From: Lachnospiraceae bacterium
GTDB lineage: Bacteria > Bacillota > Clostridia > Lachnospirales > Lachnospiraceae
Assembly (NCBI GenBank): GCA_015056925.1
Contig: SVFJ01000002.1
Location: 43,484-107,483, forward strand
Direction: 5' to 3'
Length of the DNA: 64,000 nt
Shown here: piece after piece, positions 16,979-26,593 of the stretch
Layout: every line of letters begins with the position of its first letter
How positions within the stretch are numbered: the first letter of the stretch is position 1
The notes under the pieces: generated by a model
What the model was told of the DNA's origin: nothing
Databases searched by the model: none
The model's input: only the letters and a program-made list of their open reading frames with translations
Translations under genes and position numbers: made by a program

Positions 16979-18112
16979 TTATACATTTTCTTCTAAAAGA
17001 AAATCTGCAAAAATCTGATTGCTCACATCAATTCCCGCATCTGTCAGTGTAACCTTTTCACCGTCACACTCTAACACTCCCATATTTCCCCAACGCTTTA
17101 AGACATCACCATAGACATCGTCCATACTGATATCAAATGCATCTGCAAATTTCTTACAAGACACACCATCCATCATTCGTAATCCAAGATACATAAATTC
17201 TTCCATACATTCCGCCTTAGAAAGCTTCTGTACCTCTTCCTTCAACTCCTGCTGCCTCAGATATAATGTCATATCATCCGTATTCTTCCAACGAACATTC
17301 TCTACCATCGACGCCGCACCTAATCCAAAGCCTGCATAATTTTCTCTCGTCCAATATACTACGTTATGCTTACACTCATATCCGGGCTTTGCATAATTAG
17401 AAATTTCATATCTTTCATATCCCTGCTTTTTTAGCAAGGATTTAGTGTCCTGATACATGATTCTGTCCTCTTCCTCGTCAGGAATTGCAGGATAGCTTTC
17501 AATATTCTCAAAAAGTGGTGTGCCTTCTTCAATTATCAGACTATACGCCGAGATATGCTCCGGTTTCAAATCCACTGCTCTCTGTAATGTTTTACGCCAT
17601 CCTTCTACACTTTGTCCCGGTATGGCAGACATCAAATCTATATTGATATTCGTAAAGCCAGCCTCTCTTGCCGCATAATAGGTATTCTCAAACTCCGCAT
17701 AGGTATGGATTCGTCCCAACATCCTAAGCTCCTCATCTACAGCCGACTGCAAGCCGATACTAAGACGATTAATCCCCGACCTTTTCATCACACGAAGCTT
17801 CTCCGGCGACGCTGTTCCCGGATTCATCTCCATACTAATTTCCGCATCAGCCGAAATCCTATAGTACTCCTTTAGAACATCCATGCATTCACTTATCTGC
17901 CCTGCCTCGAGTATAGAAGGTGTTCCTCCGCCAAAAAATACAGTCTTTACCTCATAATCCTGATAAGCAGGTGCTTCCTTTATCATTTCCCTTTTGAGTG
18001 CCTCCAGGTACTCTGCCCTCGCCTCAGGCGTAGAAGGTGCTGACAAAAAATCACAATACTTACACTTTTGCACGCAGAAAGGAATATGAATATATATACT
18101 AAGCGACTTCAT
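16979..18112 (-). CDS. hemW: Radical SAM heme chaperone HemW
   Basis: HemW (formerly annotated as oxygen-independent coproporphyrinogen oxidase) is a radical SAM protein that carries heme to client proteins. The 377-aa product opens with YIHIPFCVQKCKYCDF, the CxxxCxxC cluster motif followed by the YCDF typical of HemN/HemW, then VKTVFFGGGTPS. The cysteine after the cluster that is diagnostic of true HemN is not present. I use the second ATG (18112), because AGGAG is 8 bases from it but only 2 from the first. In most Firmicutes hemW follows lepA; here they are 12 kb apart. Confidence 0.93.
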   Translation of the reverse strand: MKSLSIYIHIPFCVQKCKYCDFLSAPSTPEARAEYLEALKREMIKEAPAYQDYEVKTVFFGGGTPSILEAGQISECMDVLKEYYRISADAEISMEMNPGTASPEKLRVMKRSGINRLSIGLQSAVDEELRMLGRIHTYAEFENTYYAAREAGFTNINIDLMSAIPGQSVEGWRKTLQRAVDLKPEHISAYSLIIEEGTPLFENIESYPAIPDEEEDRIMYQDTKSLLKKQGYERYEISNYAKPGYECKHNVVYWTRENYAGFGLGAASMVENVRWKNTDDMTLYLRQQELKEEVQKLSKAECMEEFMYLGLRMMDGVSCKKFADAFDISMDDVYGDVLKRWGNMGVLECDGEKVTLTDAGIDVSNQIFADFLLEENV

Positions 18113-18195
18113 ATGCATCTCTCCTCTATGTCACGACTCAAATGTCGCTATTTTACAATAACTCTCTCCATTTTACATTGTTTTCACTATATAGA

Positions 18196-18224
18196 ATTAT
18201 ATAAAATATAAATATACTTTGCAA
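18196..18224 (-). promoter_or_regulatory. hemW promoter
   Basis: Minus strand TTGCAA (18219-18224), 17-base spacer, TATAAT (18196-18201), 84 bases before hemW. A dedicated promoter fits a hemW that has lost its usual lepA neighbour. The same 165-base gap must also hold the GH2 promoter; several AT-rich candidates exist and I cannot choose one. Confidence 0.55.
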
Positions 18225-18283
18225 AATTATTTTATTATAAAAATTATAAGAATGACCATATCATATTTAATAAGGAGGTTTCT

Positions 18284-20653
18284 ATGGATAAACAAACTAT
18301 TCTATTATCAGATTGCTGTCGTTTCCATCTAGGCGACGAACCAGATGCATGGCAGGCCTGGTTCAATGATTCTGACTGGGAGGAAGTCACTCTTCCACAC
18401 GACTGGTCTGTGGCACACCCTTTTTCTCGTGACTACTCTAGCGGTACTGGTTATCTTATTGGAGGTATCGGCTGGTACCGTATTCATATAATTCCTTCTG
18501 CTGCTTGGCAGGGTAAACGTATTTCAATTACATTCGATGGTATTTACAAGAATAGCCGTGTGTGGTGCAACAGCTATTACCTTGGCGAAAGACCTAACGG
18601 CTATATCTCATTCACTTATGATATTACAGACGCATTTCGATTTGATACAGAGAATATTATCTCGGTATACGTAGATCATCGCGAGATTTCGGACTCACGT
18701 TGGTTCACAGGCTCAGGAATTACCAGAAAAGTAACCTTAAATATAGAAGAAAACGTTCATCCTGTACCAAATGGAATCTTCTTTACCACACCTGAAGTAT
18801 CAGAAGAAATGGCTACCTTCCATGTAGATAATGAACTTGTAAATACAGGAACCGAGACAGTACAGCTTCAAGTCACAAATTACCTGTTATCCCAAACAGG
18901 AAATACCGTCACCAAAGCATGTGCCTCCATAACACTTGCTAAGGGCGAGACCAAAACTCTTCATACAACTGGAAGTATCGACTCACCTATTCTTTGGTCT
19001 CCAAAAAACCCTTATCTTTATACCTTGAAAACTACAATATGCATCTTAAACAAAGCCAGTTCCGAAGAATACGTTGCATCTACTATATCTGTAGGCATTC
19101 GTACCTTCTCCTTTACACCAGATAAAGGCTTCTTTTTAAATAATAGACCTCTAAAATTAAAAGGCGTTTGCGTTCATCATGATGCTGGTTGCCTTGGCGC
19201 AGCAGTACTTGCTCCTGTTTGGCAACGTCGTTTAACCAAACTAAAAGTCATGGGTTGTAATGCCATCCGCATGAGCCATAATCCACATATGCCAGAGCTT
19301 TATGACCTCTGCGACTCTATGGGATTTTTGGTGATTGATGAAGCCTTTGATGAATGGGAAGGGCCCAAAAATAAATGGAGTACAGGGCATAATGTATACC
19401 CGCCAAAGCATCAAGGCTATTATGTCGATTTCCCTGCATGGCATGAACGTGACTTAGTAGACATGATTCGTAGAGATCGTAATCACCCCTGCGTACTTCT
19501 TTGGAGTATCGGTAATGAAATTGACTATCCTAACGATCCTTACTGTCATCCTTCCTTCGAAACTATGACTGGTAACAATGATGCGAACAAACCAGCTCAA
19601 GAAAGACAATATAACCCCTATCGTCCTAATGCAGAACGCCTGGCTGTTCTTTCCAAGCACCTATGCGACATTGTCAAAAGCACAGACACATCGCATCCCG
19701 TTACTCTTGCAGCCGCCTTTCCTGAGCTGTCAAGCACACTCGGATTTATTGATCCTCTCGACGTAGTGGGATATAACTACAAAGAACATCTATATGCTGA
19801 AAGCCATGCCCAATTTCCTGATAAACCATTTTTAGGAAGCGAAAACGGTCATACACTTAACGCTTGGAAAGCTGTAACAGATAATAACTACATATCCGGG
19901 CAATTCCTTTGGACGGGCATTGATTATCTAGGCGAAGCTCACGGTTGGCCTATCCATGGCTCTGGAGCAGGACTACTGACCCTTGCAGGATTCGAAAAAT
20001 CCTCCTATTACCGTAGACAGAGTTTCTGGGCCACTGAGCCTATGGTTCATCTGACTACAACACTGGCCGACGAAGACTGTGGCGAGTTTACATCAGTATC
20101 GGAATCCTGGAATTATCCTTTAGGAGCAAAGGTACTTGTAAAGTGTTACACCAACCTTTCTAAAATAGAACTCTTTTTAAATGACAAGAGCTTGGGTATT
20201 TGGGAAAAATCAAAAGACAATGACTGTATTTGCTTACAGCTTTCCTATGAACCAGGTAAATTGCGAGCAACAGGCATTATGGAAGATTCCACCTGTATCG
20301 CACCATCGCATACCCTATATACCACCAGTTGCGCTTGTCAAATGGATTTCCATATTTGGGAAACCTCGAAACCAAAGTCTTTCTATCAGATTGAAGTCAC
20401 GCTGCAAGATAGCAATGGGTACCGTGTATATAATGACAACACCATGCTCTATGTATCAGTAGAAAATGGTAATCTGCTAGGACTCGAAAATGGCAATCTT
20501 GCTGACATCACCGAGTATAGTGCTACCTATCGAAGTGCTTATAGAGGACAGCTTTTAATTTATGTAACTGCATTGGATGACACCGAACCTGTATCGGTGC
20601 ATGTTTCTGGTGAAGGAATTCAATCAAAGACCATCGAGCTTCCTTTACCATAG
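18284..20653 (+). CDS. GH2 family beta-galactosidase
   Basis: A 789-aa cytoplasmic glycoside hydrolase with no signal peptide. The order is sugar-binding domain (about 1-155), immunoglobulin-like domain (160-275), TIM barrel (280-560), and C-terminal beta domains including a DUF4982-like region (from about 590). The acid/base is E412 in WSIGNEID and the probable nucleophile E520 in FLGSENG. Barrel motifs KGVCVHHDAG and RMSHNPHMPELYDLCD are strongly GH2. It probably removes beta-galactosyl (or related) units from imported oligosaccharides; the exact sugar is not certain. TAAGGAGGTTTCT precedes the ATG. It is followed after 12 bases by a MATE transporter. Confidence 0.92.
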   Translation: MDKQTILLSDCCRFHLGDEPDAWQAWFNDSDWEEVTLPHDWSVAHPFSRDYSSGTGYLIGGIGWYRIHIIPSAAWQGKRISITFDGIYKNSRVWCNSYYLGERPNGYISFTYDITDAFRFDTENIISVYVDHREISDSRWFTGSGITRKVTLNIEENVHPVPNGIFFTTPEVSEEMATFHVDNELVNTGTETVQLQVTNYLLSQTGNTVTKACASITLAKGETKTLHTTGSIDSPILWSPKNPYLYTLKTTICILNKASSEEYVASTISVGIRTFSFTPDKGFFLNNRPLKLKGVCVHHDAGCLGAAVLAPVWQRRLTKLKVMGCNAIRMSHNPHMPELYDLCDSMGFLVIDEAFDEWEGPKNKWSTGHNVYPPKHQGYYVDFPAWHERDLVDMIRRDRNHPCVLLWSIGNEIDYPNDPYCHPSFETMTGNNDANKPAQERQYNPYRPNAERLAVLSKHLCDIVKSTDTSHPVTLAAAFPELSSTLGFIDPLDVVGYNYKEHLYAESHAQFPDKPFLGSENGHTLNAWKAVTDNNYISGQFLWTGIDYLGEAHGWPIHGSGAGLLTLAGFEKSSYYRRQSFWATEPMVHLTTTLADEDCGEFTSVSESWNYPLGAKVLVKCYTNLSKIELFLNDKSLGIWEKSKDNDCICLQLSYEPGKLRATGIMEDSTCIAPSHTLYTTSCACQMDFHIWETSKPKSFYQIEVTLQDSNGYRVYNDNTMLYVSVENGNLLGLENGNLADITEYSATYRSAYRGQLLIYVTALDDTEPVSVHVSGEGIQSKTIELPLP

Positions 20654-20665
20654 ATTGGAGATATT

Positions 20666-22042
20666 ATGCGTAAATTCTTCTCATATGATAAATCCTTATC
20701 AACAGTAGAAACGCCTCAGGGAACACTCTCCCTATCCAAAATATTCTTTCCATTACTCATCGAAATGTTGCTTTTGAATACAATGGGAACCATTAACACT
20801 TTGATGCTTTCTCATTACTCTGATGATGCTGTGGCAGCTGTTGGTGCTGCCACACAGCTGCTTGGTATGATATTAACCTTTTACACCGTAATCAGCACAG
20901 GTGCTTCTATTGTCATCAATCACAACCTTGGCGCTGGCAATCAAAAAAGAGCCTCCGATGCCGCTTTTGCATCTATTGTCTCTTGCGGCATCATCAGTCT
21001 CATAGTTGGTACCAGCTTATCCTTAACTGCAAGACCTATATTAAAATTGATGCATTTAGAAGCTCATGTACTGGACTATGCGGTAAACTATTTTCAAATT
21101 GCAATGCAATTTTCTTTCTTCCAAGCAATTACCTCCAGTATCTCAGGCATATTTCGAAGCTATGGAAAACCTAAAGTATCCGTTACTGTATCAATTTCCA
21201 TGAACGTTTTTGTAGCAATACTGGACTATATCATCATTTTTAGGCCAATTGAACTACCTTTAGAGGGTGTAAGTGGAATTGCAATTGCCTATGTTTTGAG
21301 TGAGGCCTTCGGCTTGATTATGATAGTCTGTTTCCTGTGGAAAATACCTTTAGGACTTCACCTAGAAGAAAAGAACTTTAGGACGCTAGCTATTATAGGA
21401 AATATCCTACGTGTAGGTATTCCTGGAGGAATTAGTTCCATCTCCTACAATTTATCACAAGTAGTATCTACCTCCATCATTGCCATTCTAGGAACCACCG
21501 CCATCTCAACCAAAATCTATGTATCCAATATCGTATTCTATGTCTACGTCTTTGGAATGACATTAGGAATCTCAGCTTCTTTGATGATTGGCTGGATGGT
21601 CGGTGCAGGCAAATATGAACAGGCCTATCGTTTGAATTTGCAGAGCCTAAAAATAACCATTACTGCAAACCTTCTATTTTCTATACTGATTTTTATCTTT
21701 GTCCAACCTCTCTTAGGCTGTTTTACCTCTGACCCTGCAATTATTTCTATGGGTAAAACACTTATGCTTATTGATATTATGGTGGAAATAGGAAGAGGCT
21801 TTAACCATATTGAAGAAAACTCTCTACGCGGTGCTGGAGATGTTGTTTATCCTATGATTGTCTCCATGATTTCCTGTTGGACTATGAGTATTCTTTTCTC
21901 CTACCTATTAGGCATCAAATTCAGCCTAGGCCTTGCAGGCTGCTGGATTGCATTTGGTATGGATGAATTTTTCCGAGGCATAGCATACCTAATGAGATGG
22001 CGTTCCCGAAAATGGACAACAAAATCAATTGCGCATCCCTAA
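20666..22042 (+). CDS. MATE family multidrug/substrate transporter
   Basis: A 458-aa integral membrane protein with about 12 hydrophobic segments and the two-lobed layout of MATE exporters (FFPLLIEMLLLNTMGTINTLMLSHYSDDAVAAVG opening; only parts such as MLSHYSDDAVAAVG are diagnostic). These use a Na+ or H+ gradient to expel compounds. It is 12 bases behind the GH2 gene on the same strand, so probably co-transcribed, yet a MATE pump has no obvious part in galactoside uptake. The substrate cannot be inferred. Confidence 0.9.
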   Translation: MRKFFSYDKSLSTVETPQGTLSLSKIFFPLLIEMLLLNTMGTINTLMLSHYSDDAVAAVGAATQLLGMILTFYTVISTGASIVINHNLGAGNQKRASDAAFASIVSCGIISLIVGTSLSLTARPILKLMHLEAHVLDYAVNYFQIAMQFSFFQAITSSISGIFRSYGKPKVSVTVSISMNVFVAILDYIIIFRPIELPLEGVSGIAIAYVLSEAFGLIMIVCFLWKIPLGLHLEEKNFRTLAIIGNILRVGIPGGISSISYNLSQVVSTSIIAILGTTAISTKIYVSNIVFYVYVFGMTLGISASLMIGWMVGAGKYEQAYRLNLQSLKITITANLLFSILIFIFVQPLLGCFTSDPAIISMGKTLMLIDIMVEIGRGFNHIEENSLRGAGDVVYPMIVSMISCWTMSILFSYLLGIKFSLGLAGCWIAFGMDEFFRGIAYLMRWRSRKWTTKSIAHP

Positions 22043-22056
22043 TCTCAACATCAAAA

Positions 22057-22084
22057 GCGGCAGCTACCATTTGGTAACTGCCGC
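22057..22084. terminator. Bidirectional terminator between MATE and AraC genes
   Basis: GCGGCAG / CTGCCGC stem extended by TACC / GGTA around an ATTT loop, between the convergent stops at 22042 and 22096. T-rich on both sides but with only a short T-run. Confidence 0.7.
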
Positions 22085-22095
22085 ATAATTATTAC

Positions 22096-23028
22096 TTACA
22101 TAGGCTTTTGCTGAGCTTCAATTAATTGCGCTGTCAGCTTTTCGTATTGTCCCGGAGACATTCCCGTATATTTCTTAAACACCTTGCTAAAATAACACTC
22201 ATCTCTAAAACCTACTCTATAAGCAATCGCTGCTATTTTCATAGATGTCGTCCCCAATACTTCTCGAGCATGTTGAATTCTAATCTCATTTAAATAAACA
22301 AAAATAGTTTTTCCAATCGTCTTTTTAAATACTCTGTTTAAATAGTCAAAATTGCAAGCGAATTCATCTTCTATCATCTTACTGGATATATCTTTATCAT
22401 AATTCGCATTTAGATATCCTAGCACCTCATGCACCTTATGATAGGACTGAGGAACACCTTGCGTTCTCTTCAACATCTCTATGGACACAGATTCTCTTGC
22501 AATTTCTACAAATGCCTCCACCAACCGACAAGCACATGACACCTTGTAATTTTCCATCTGATTACAATTATGTTCCATCGCCTCTTGCACCAAACGTATT
22601 ACCTTAAGATAAGTATTGCCAGTGCTTAAGGATATTTTCTTTGGAAAACAAATCCTTGAATCCTGATATCGTTGCCAAGAGCCACCATCTTCTTGTAATG
22701 ACTCACTACGAAGCCGCATACATCTTTCCATAAATCTGCTGTTCTCTCGTCGCCGCTTTATCTGCGGATGCCGAAAATGAATATAATAATATTCACAATA
22801 CGATGCCTCCAAGCCAAAATGGATATAATCTGGATCTAATAAGATAACATCTCCCTCTGTCAGTACATACTTTTTATTATTCTCCTGCAAATAAAGAGTT
22901 CCCTTCGTCATAATATAAAGAATCCATTCATCCGCTTGCCTTTTTCTATGCACATAAGGCGGCTCTAAGACCGCCTTATCCACCAATCTCACTTGTGGCA
23001 AAATATTTCCATTGATTTCATAGTACAT
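22096..23028 (-). CDS. AraC family transcriptional regulator
   Basis: The 310-aa product has an N-terminal cupin-like sensor domain (about 1-150, with EGDVILLDPDYIHFG and YYYIHFRHP) and a C-terminal double HTH (about 205-300), where ISSKMIEDEFACNFDYLNRVFKK and MKIAAIAYRVGFRDECYFSKVFKKYTG are the two helices-turn-helices. Such proteins usually activate sugar genes on binding an effector. It lies 53 bases downstream of GH35 on the same strand, probably the last gene of the importer operon. The divergent GH2 promoter or the importer are likely targets. Confidence 0.92.
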   Translation of the reverse strand: MYYEINGNILPQVRLVDKAVLEPPYVHRKRQADEWILYIMTKGTLYLQENNKKYVLTEGDVILLDPDYIHFGLEASYCEYYYIHFRHPQIKRRRENSRFMERCMRLRSESLQEDGGSWQRYQDSRICFPKKISLSTGNTYLKVIRLVQEAMEHNCNQMENYKVSCACRLVEAFVEIARESVSIEMLKRTQGVPQSYHKVHEVLGYLNANYDKDISSKMIEDEFACNFDYLNRVFKKTIGKTIFVYLNEIRIQHAREVLGTTSMKIAAIAYRVGFRDECYFSKVFKKYTGMSPGQYEKLTAQLIEAQQKPM

Positions 23029-23081
23029 ACTCCACGATTACCTCTCATCTCCTAAGTACTATAATGAACTACAATTCCTTA

Positions 23082-24827
23082 TTAACCTACGTCCGGCTCA
23101 TCTCTAAGCACTATGGTATCCCTAACCTTACCCTCTGTTTCAAAAACAATAATCTCGTTCATTCCAAATTTCAGAAGTGGTGCCGGAATGTATAATCTCT
23201 TCTGTGGTCCAATCTCCCAAAACCTTCCGATATTGAACCCATTCACAAATACACATCCCTTCCCCCAGCCTTCGAAATCCAGGAAAGTATCTCCCTTCTG
23301 CGTTACCTCAAAAGTAAACTTATAAAATGAAGGGGTGTTTTCCACATATGCTTTATTAAAATCAAGTTTATTCACATTATCTAAAGGTAATGGATACTGC
23401 AACCAATTATTATGCATATGACCATTAATCTGCACACACTGATCGATACCCTTACGCTGGTGTGCAAGACGAGGTCCAAAATTTACACGCCCCATATTCT
23501 CGACAAGAATATCTAAAGCCTCTCCTTGTTCAAAAGAAACCTTTACTTCATGCTCTTTTTGTAATTCTAAGTCATAAAGAGTAAGTACTGGCTTTTGACC
23601 TACAAATATATTTGCTCTGTCGTTTGCCTGCCATAAACGAATTTTCTCCATATTCTCTTCTGTATCCAATGTAGAATGATACAAAATATAGCCATAAGAC
23701 TGTCCTAATCGTTCCATAGACTTAGGCTGTACATCTTCGATAGGACTACTCAAATCCTCCAATACCGAGAATAGACTAACCTTTTCTTTTACTTCAAGCT
23801 CTCCATATGCCTTCCGTTCAATCTTGGTGCTAAAAGTAACCTCTGGAATATCAGCGTATTTTGCAACCACCTCTCGATAACGACAATACTTCTCTGTAAT
23901 CTGACCATCCTCTGTCAATACAGCATCATAATCATAAGAAGTCACATCTGGCGTCAACTCATCATAATAGTTGGAACCATTCATAAAGCCAAAATTTGTT
24001 CCTCCCTCAAACATGTATATGTTGACATGACCAAGCTCTAGCATCTTATCTAAATCTTTTACGCTTTCTTCTAAATTACCGCGCATATGACCACCATTAC
24101 CCCAATGATCAAACCAGCCAACCCAGAACTCTGTACACATAAGAGGTCCGCCTTTGGTATATTGTTCTAACACTTTGAAACGCTCTTCTGTTCTCGAACC
24201 AAAGTTTCCTGTCGGAAGAACCCCATCCATACAACCTCCATTAAGGCTCTCTGGATATGGACCATCTGAGGTAACAAGAGGAACTGTCACTCCATACTTC
24301 CTCATCATATCTTTTATAGACTCCATATAGGCCTTATCATTGGCATAGTATCCATACTCATTCTCTACCTGCATCATAATGACATTTCCACCACACTCAA
24401 TCTGATAAGGGACAAGCTTTGGAATCAATACACTATAATATTCCTCTACCGCTTGTAAAAAAGGAGAATAGCTTACTCGAAACTGCATTCCATCTTCCTT
24501 GAGCAGCCACGCCGGCAGACCGCCAAACTCCCACTCAGCACATATATAAGGTGACGGACGAATAATCACATAAAGTCCTAACTCTTCAGCTAGTTTTATG
24601 AATTTCTCAATATCAAGGATTCCATCAAAACAAAATGTACCCTTTTGTGGTTCATGCATATTCCACGGCACATAGGTTTCAACTGTATTACACCCCATCG
24701 CCTTACATTTTTCTAATCTGTCTCTCCAATATTCGGGTACTGTACGAAAATAATGTATTGCACCTGAAATAATCTTATATGGTTTCCCATCTAAATAAAA
24801 ATTGTCTTTAATCTCAAACCTAGCCAT
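23082..24827 (-). CDS. GH35 beta-galactosidase
   Basis: A 581-aa cytoplasmic beta-galactosidase. The start is moved from the track position (24953) to the ATG at 24827, which has AAGGAGG at ideal spacing and gives the standard opening FEIKDNFYLDGKPYKIISG and AIHYFR. The TIM barrel holds the acid/base E157 in QVENEYG and the nucleophile E233 in CTEFWVGWFDHWG. Other GH35 marks are TYVPWNMHEP and RPSPYICAEWEFGGLP. C-terminal galactose-binding-like domains follow (about 440-575). It is downstream of the ABC importer genes, separated from them by an intrinsic terminator-like hairpin. Confidence 0.95.
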   Translation of the reverse strand: MARFEIKDNFYLDGKPYKIISGAIHYFRTVPEYWRDRLEKCKAMGCNTVETYVPWNMHEPQKGTFCFDGILDIEKFIKLAEELGLYVIIRPSPYICAEWEFGGLPAWLLKEDGMQFRVSYSPFLQAVEEYYSVLIPKLVPYQIECGGNVIMMQVENEYGYYANDKAYMESIKDMMRKYGVTVPLVTSDGPYPESLNGGCMDGVLPTGNFGSRTEERFKVLEQYTKGGPLMCTEFWVGWFDHWGNGGHMRGNLEESVKDLDKMLELGHVNIYMFEGGTNFGFMNGSNYYDELTPDVTSYDYDAVLTEDGQITEKYCRYREVVAKYADIPEVTFSTKIERKAYGELEVKEKVSLFSVLEDLSSPIEDVQPKSMERLGQSYGYILYHSTLDTEENMEKIRLWQANDRANIFVGQKPVLTLYDLELQKEHEVKVSFEQGEALDILVENMGRVNFGPRLAHQRKGIDQCVQINGHMHNNWLQYPLPLDNVNKLDFNKAYVENTPSFYKFTFEVTQKGDTFLDFEGWGKGCVFVNGFNIGRFWEIGPQKRLYIPAPLLKFGMNEIIVFETEGKVRDTIVLRDEPDVG

Positions 24828-24859
24828 CACATCCTCCTTATATAGCCAAAGGTTAAAAA

Positions 24860-24890
24860 GGGAGTGCCAACTCCCAGAATCAGCACTCCC
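24860..24890 (-). terminator. Terminator or stability hairpin between binding-protein and GH35 genes
   Basis: Minus strand stem GGGAGTGC / GCACTCCC followed by TTTTT. It probably ends most transcripts after the binding-protein gene, letting GH35 and araC be expressed at a lower level by read-through. Confidence 0.7.
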
Positions 24891-24933
24891 AGATTGTTCG
24901 ACAGAATCACATCTATCTATTAAAACATAAATC

Positions 24934-26523
24934 TTATTTATACAATTTATCAAACTGTGCCTGTAATGCTACTGTAACATCTTCAATACCAGCCTGCTTC
25001 AAAGCTGCCTGCATCTCAGCAACAATCTCTTCTGCAGTTCCATTGTATTTACCAAATGAAATCTGCTTAGTATAATTTGTATAAACTTCATTGACATTCT
25101 GAATCTTAGCCTGAATATCATCTACTTCTGGAACGAACTGACCATATGGATAATCAATCTTTAGTTTATCATACTCTGCATATAACTTATCAATTGCATC
25201 CCAATTCTTAGTTGCATCTTTGATTTCGATATTATCGTTACGTCCCCACCACCAAGACGTCATACCGTTGATATTGTCTGTATCAGAATTATATCCTTCT
25301 GGAATTGTACGAAGACCGTTCGCATCAATTTCATAAGAGATTCCTTCAATACCATAGTTGATTAACTTATAACACTCTGGGTCATTTCTTAACAAATCAT
25401 ATACCATAAGTGCTCTCTCTGGATTTTCACTTGCCGCTGAAACTGCCATTGCACCATGAGTTATAGAAAGAGCTACTACATTCTTAGTTTCCTCACCAAA
25501 ATAGAAGAAGCCTGTTTCTGCATCTGCATCATCCTGATAAATTGTATTTGCAGCTGTTGCACTACAAAGATCAGTCCATGTCTGTGTATGATGCTGCTCT
25601 GCTGCTACACGTCCAATTCTGTAATCATCTCTGTTTGAAGAAGCTGTATTATTTAATACGTCTGTCTTCCAAACGCCAATTCCATCCCACTCCTTCATCA
25701 TCTTTGCATATTCAACCATCATATCTGTATCTGAATATGCAGGTGTAACGATTGTATATAAATCATCCTTTGTACCACCCCAAAGAGCGCCTGAACAAAT
25801 ACCATCAACTGGTACAAAGTTGCTATGAGAAGCAATCCATCCATTTGCCATCTGAGAGTAATGTGTTCCATCTGAATCCCATGGAATAATATCAGGGTAA
25901 GCTTCCTTCACATATTTAAAATATGTTGTCATATCTTCCCAGCTATGAACACCGTCTGCAAGACCTGCTTCCTTAGCCCAGTCAAGACGATATGCATAAC
26001 CATGATTTGTCCACTGTGCATAATTGTTCTCTGGCATCAAATAAATTTCGCCATTGTACTTACAAAGCTCCCACTGCTCAGGAGAAACACTTGCCCATGT
26101 CTGTGGAGCATAAGTTTTAAGCATATCTTCGCTCAATTCAAGGAAAGCACCATTCTTTGCATTTGGCCATGCATCTAACCAGTCAGATGCAGTACCAACA
26201 AGGTCTACCGAGCCATCCATCTGTGCTAATGTTAAATTATAGTTTGCAAGATAATCTGTCCAACCAATGAAATAAAGCTCTAACTCTGCATTTACTTTCT
26301 CCGTCAAAATGGCATTAAGCTTTGTCATCATCTCATCAAGTCTCTCAGCTGCACCACCTTCTGGCTTATCGCCTGTAAACATATAACTGATCACCACATG
26401 CTCAGAAGTGTCAACCTCTAAGCTCTCTGAACCTGTTTTTGCAGATTCACCGTTGCCGCCACAAGCAGTTAATCCCATCACCATACTTGAAGCTAGAAAC
26501 ATCGCAAGTAATTTCTTTTTCAT
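24934..26523 (-). CDS. Extracellular sugar-binding lipoprotein (LplA-like)
   Basis: The solute-binding part of a carbohydrate ABC importer, 529 aa, larger than maltose-type binders and typical of the LplA/YtcQ type. The start at the ATG 26523 follows GGAGGG. The signal peptide ends with a lipobox, MGLTAC, so the protein is lipid-anchored to the outer face of the membrane. The WxW-rich region (TSWWWGRND and similar aromatic clusters) fits oligosaccharide binding. It follows the two permease genes. The ligand is not known; the neighbouring GH35 and GH2 suggest a galactoside or a galactose-containing oligosaccharide. Confidence 0.92.
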   Translation of the reverse strand: MKKKLLAMFLASSMVMGLTACGGNGESAKTGSESLEVDTSEHVVISYMFTGDKPEGGAAERLDEMMTKLNAILTEKVNAELELYFIGWTDYLANYNLTLAQMDGSVDLVGTASDWLDAWPNAKNGAFLELSEDMLKTYAPQTWASVSPEQWELCKYNGEIYLMPENNYAQWTNHGYAYRLDWAKEAGLADGVHSWEDMTTYFKYVKEAYPDIIPWDSDGTHYSQMANGWIASHSNFVPVDGICSGALWGGTKDDLYTIVTPAYSDTDMMVEYAKMMKEWDGIGVWKTDVLNNTASSNRDDYRIGRVAAEQHHTQTWTDLCSATAANTIYQDDADAETGFFYFGEETKNVVALSITHGAMAVSAASENPERALMVYDLLRNDPECYKLINYGIEGISYEIDANGLRTIPEGYNSDTDNINGMTSWWWGRNDNIEIKDATKNWDAIDKLYAEYDKLKIDYPYGQFVPEVDDIQAKIQNVNEVYTNYTKQISFGKYNGTAEEIVAEMQAALKQAGIEDVTVALQAQFDKLYK

Positions 26524-26593
26524 GTTATAACCCTCCATTTTCTTATTTATTATCTACCTCACCTTGAGGTTACGATCAAAATATTGTTCAAAA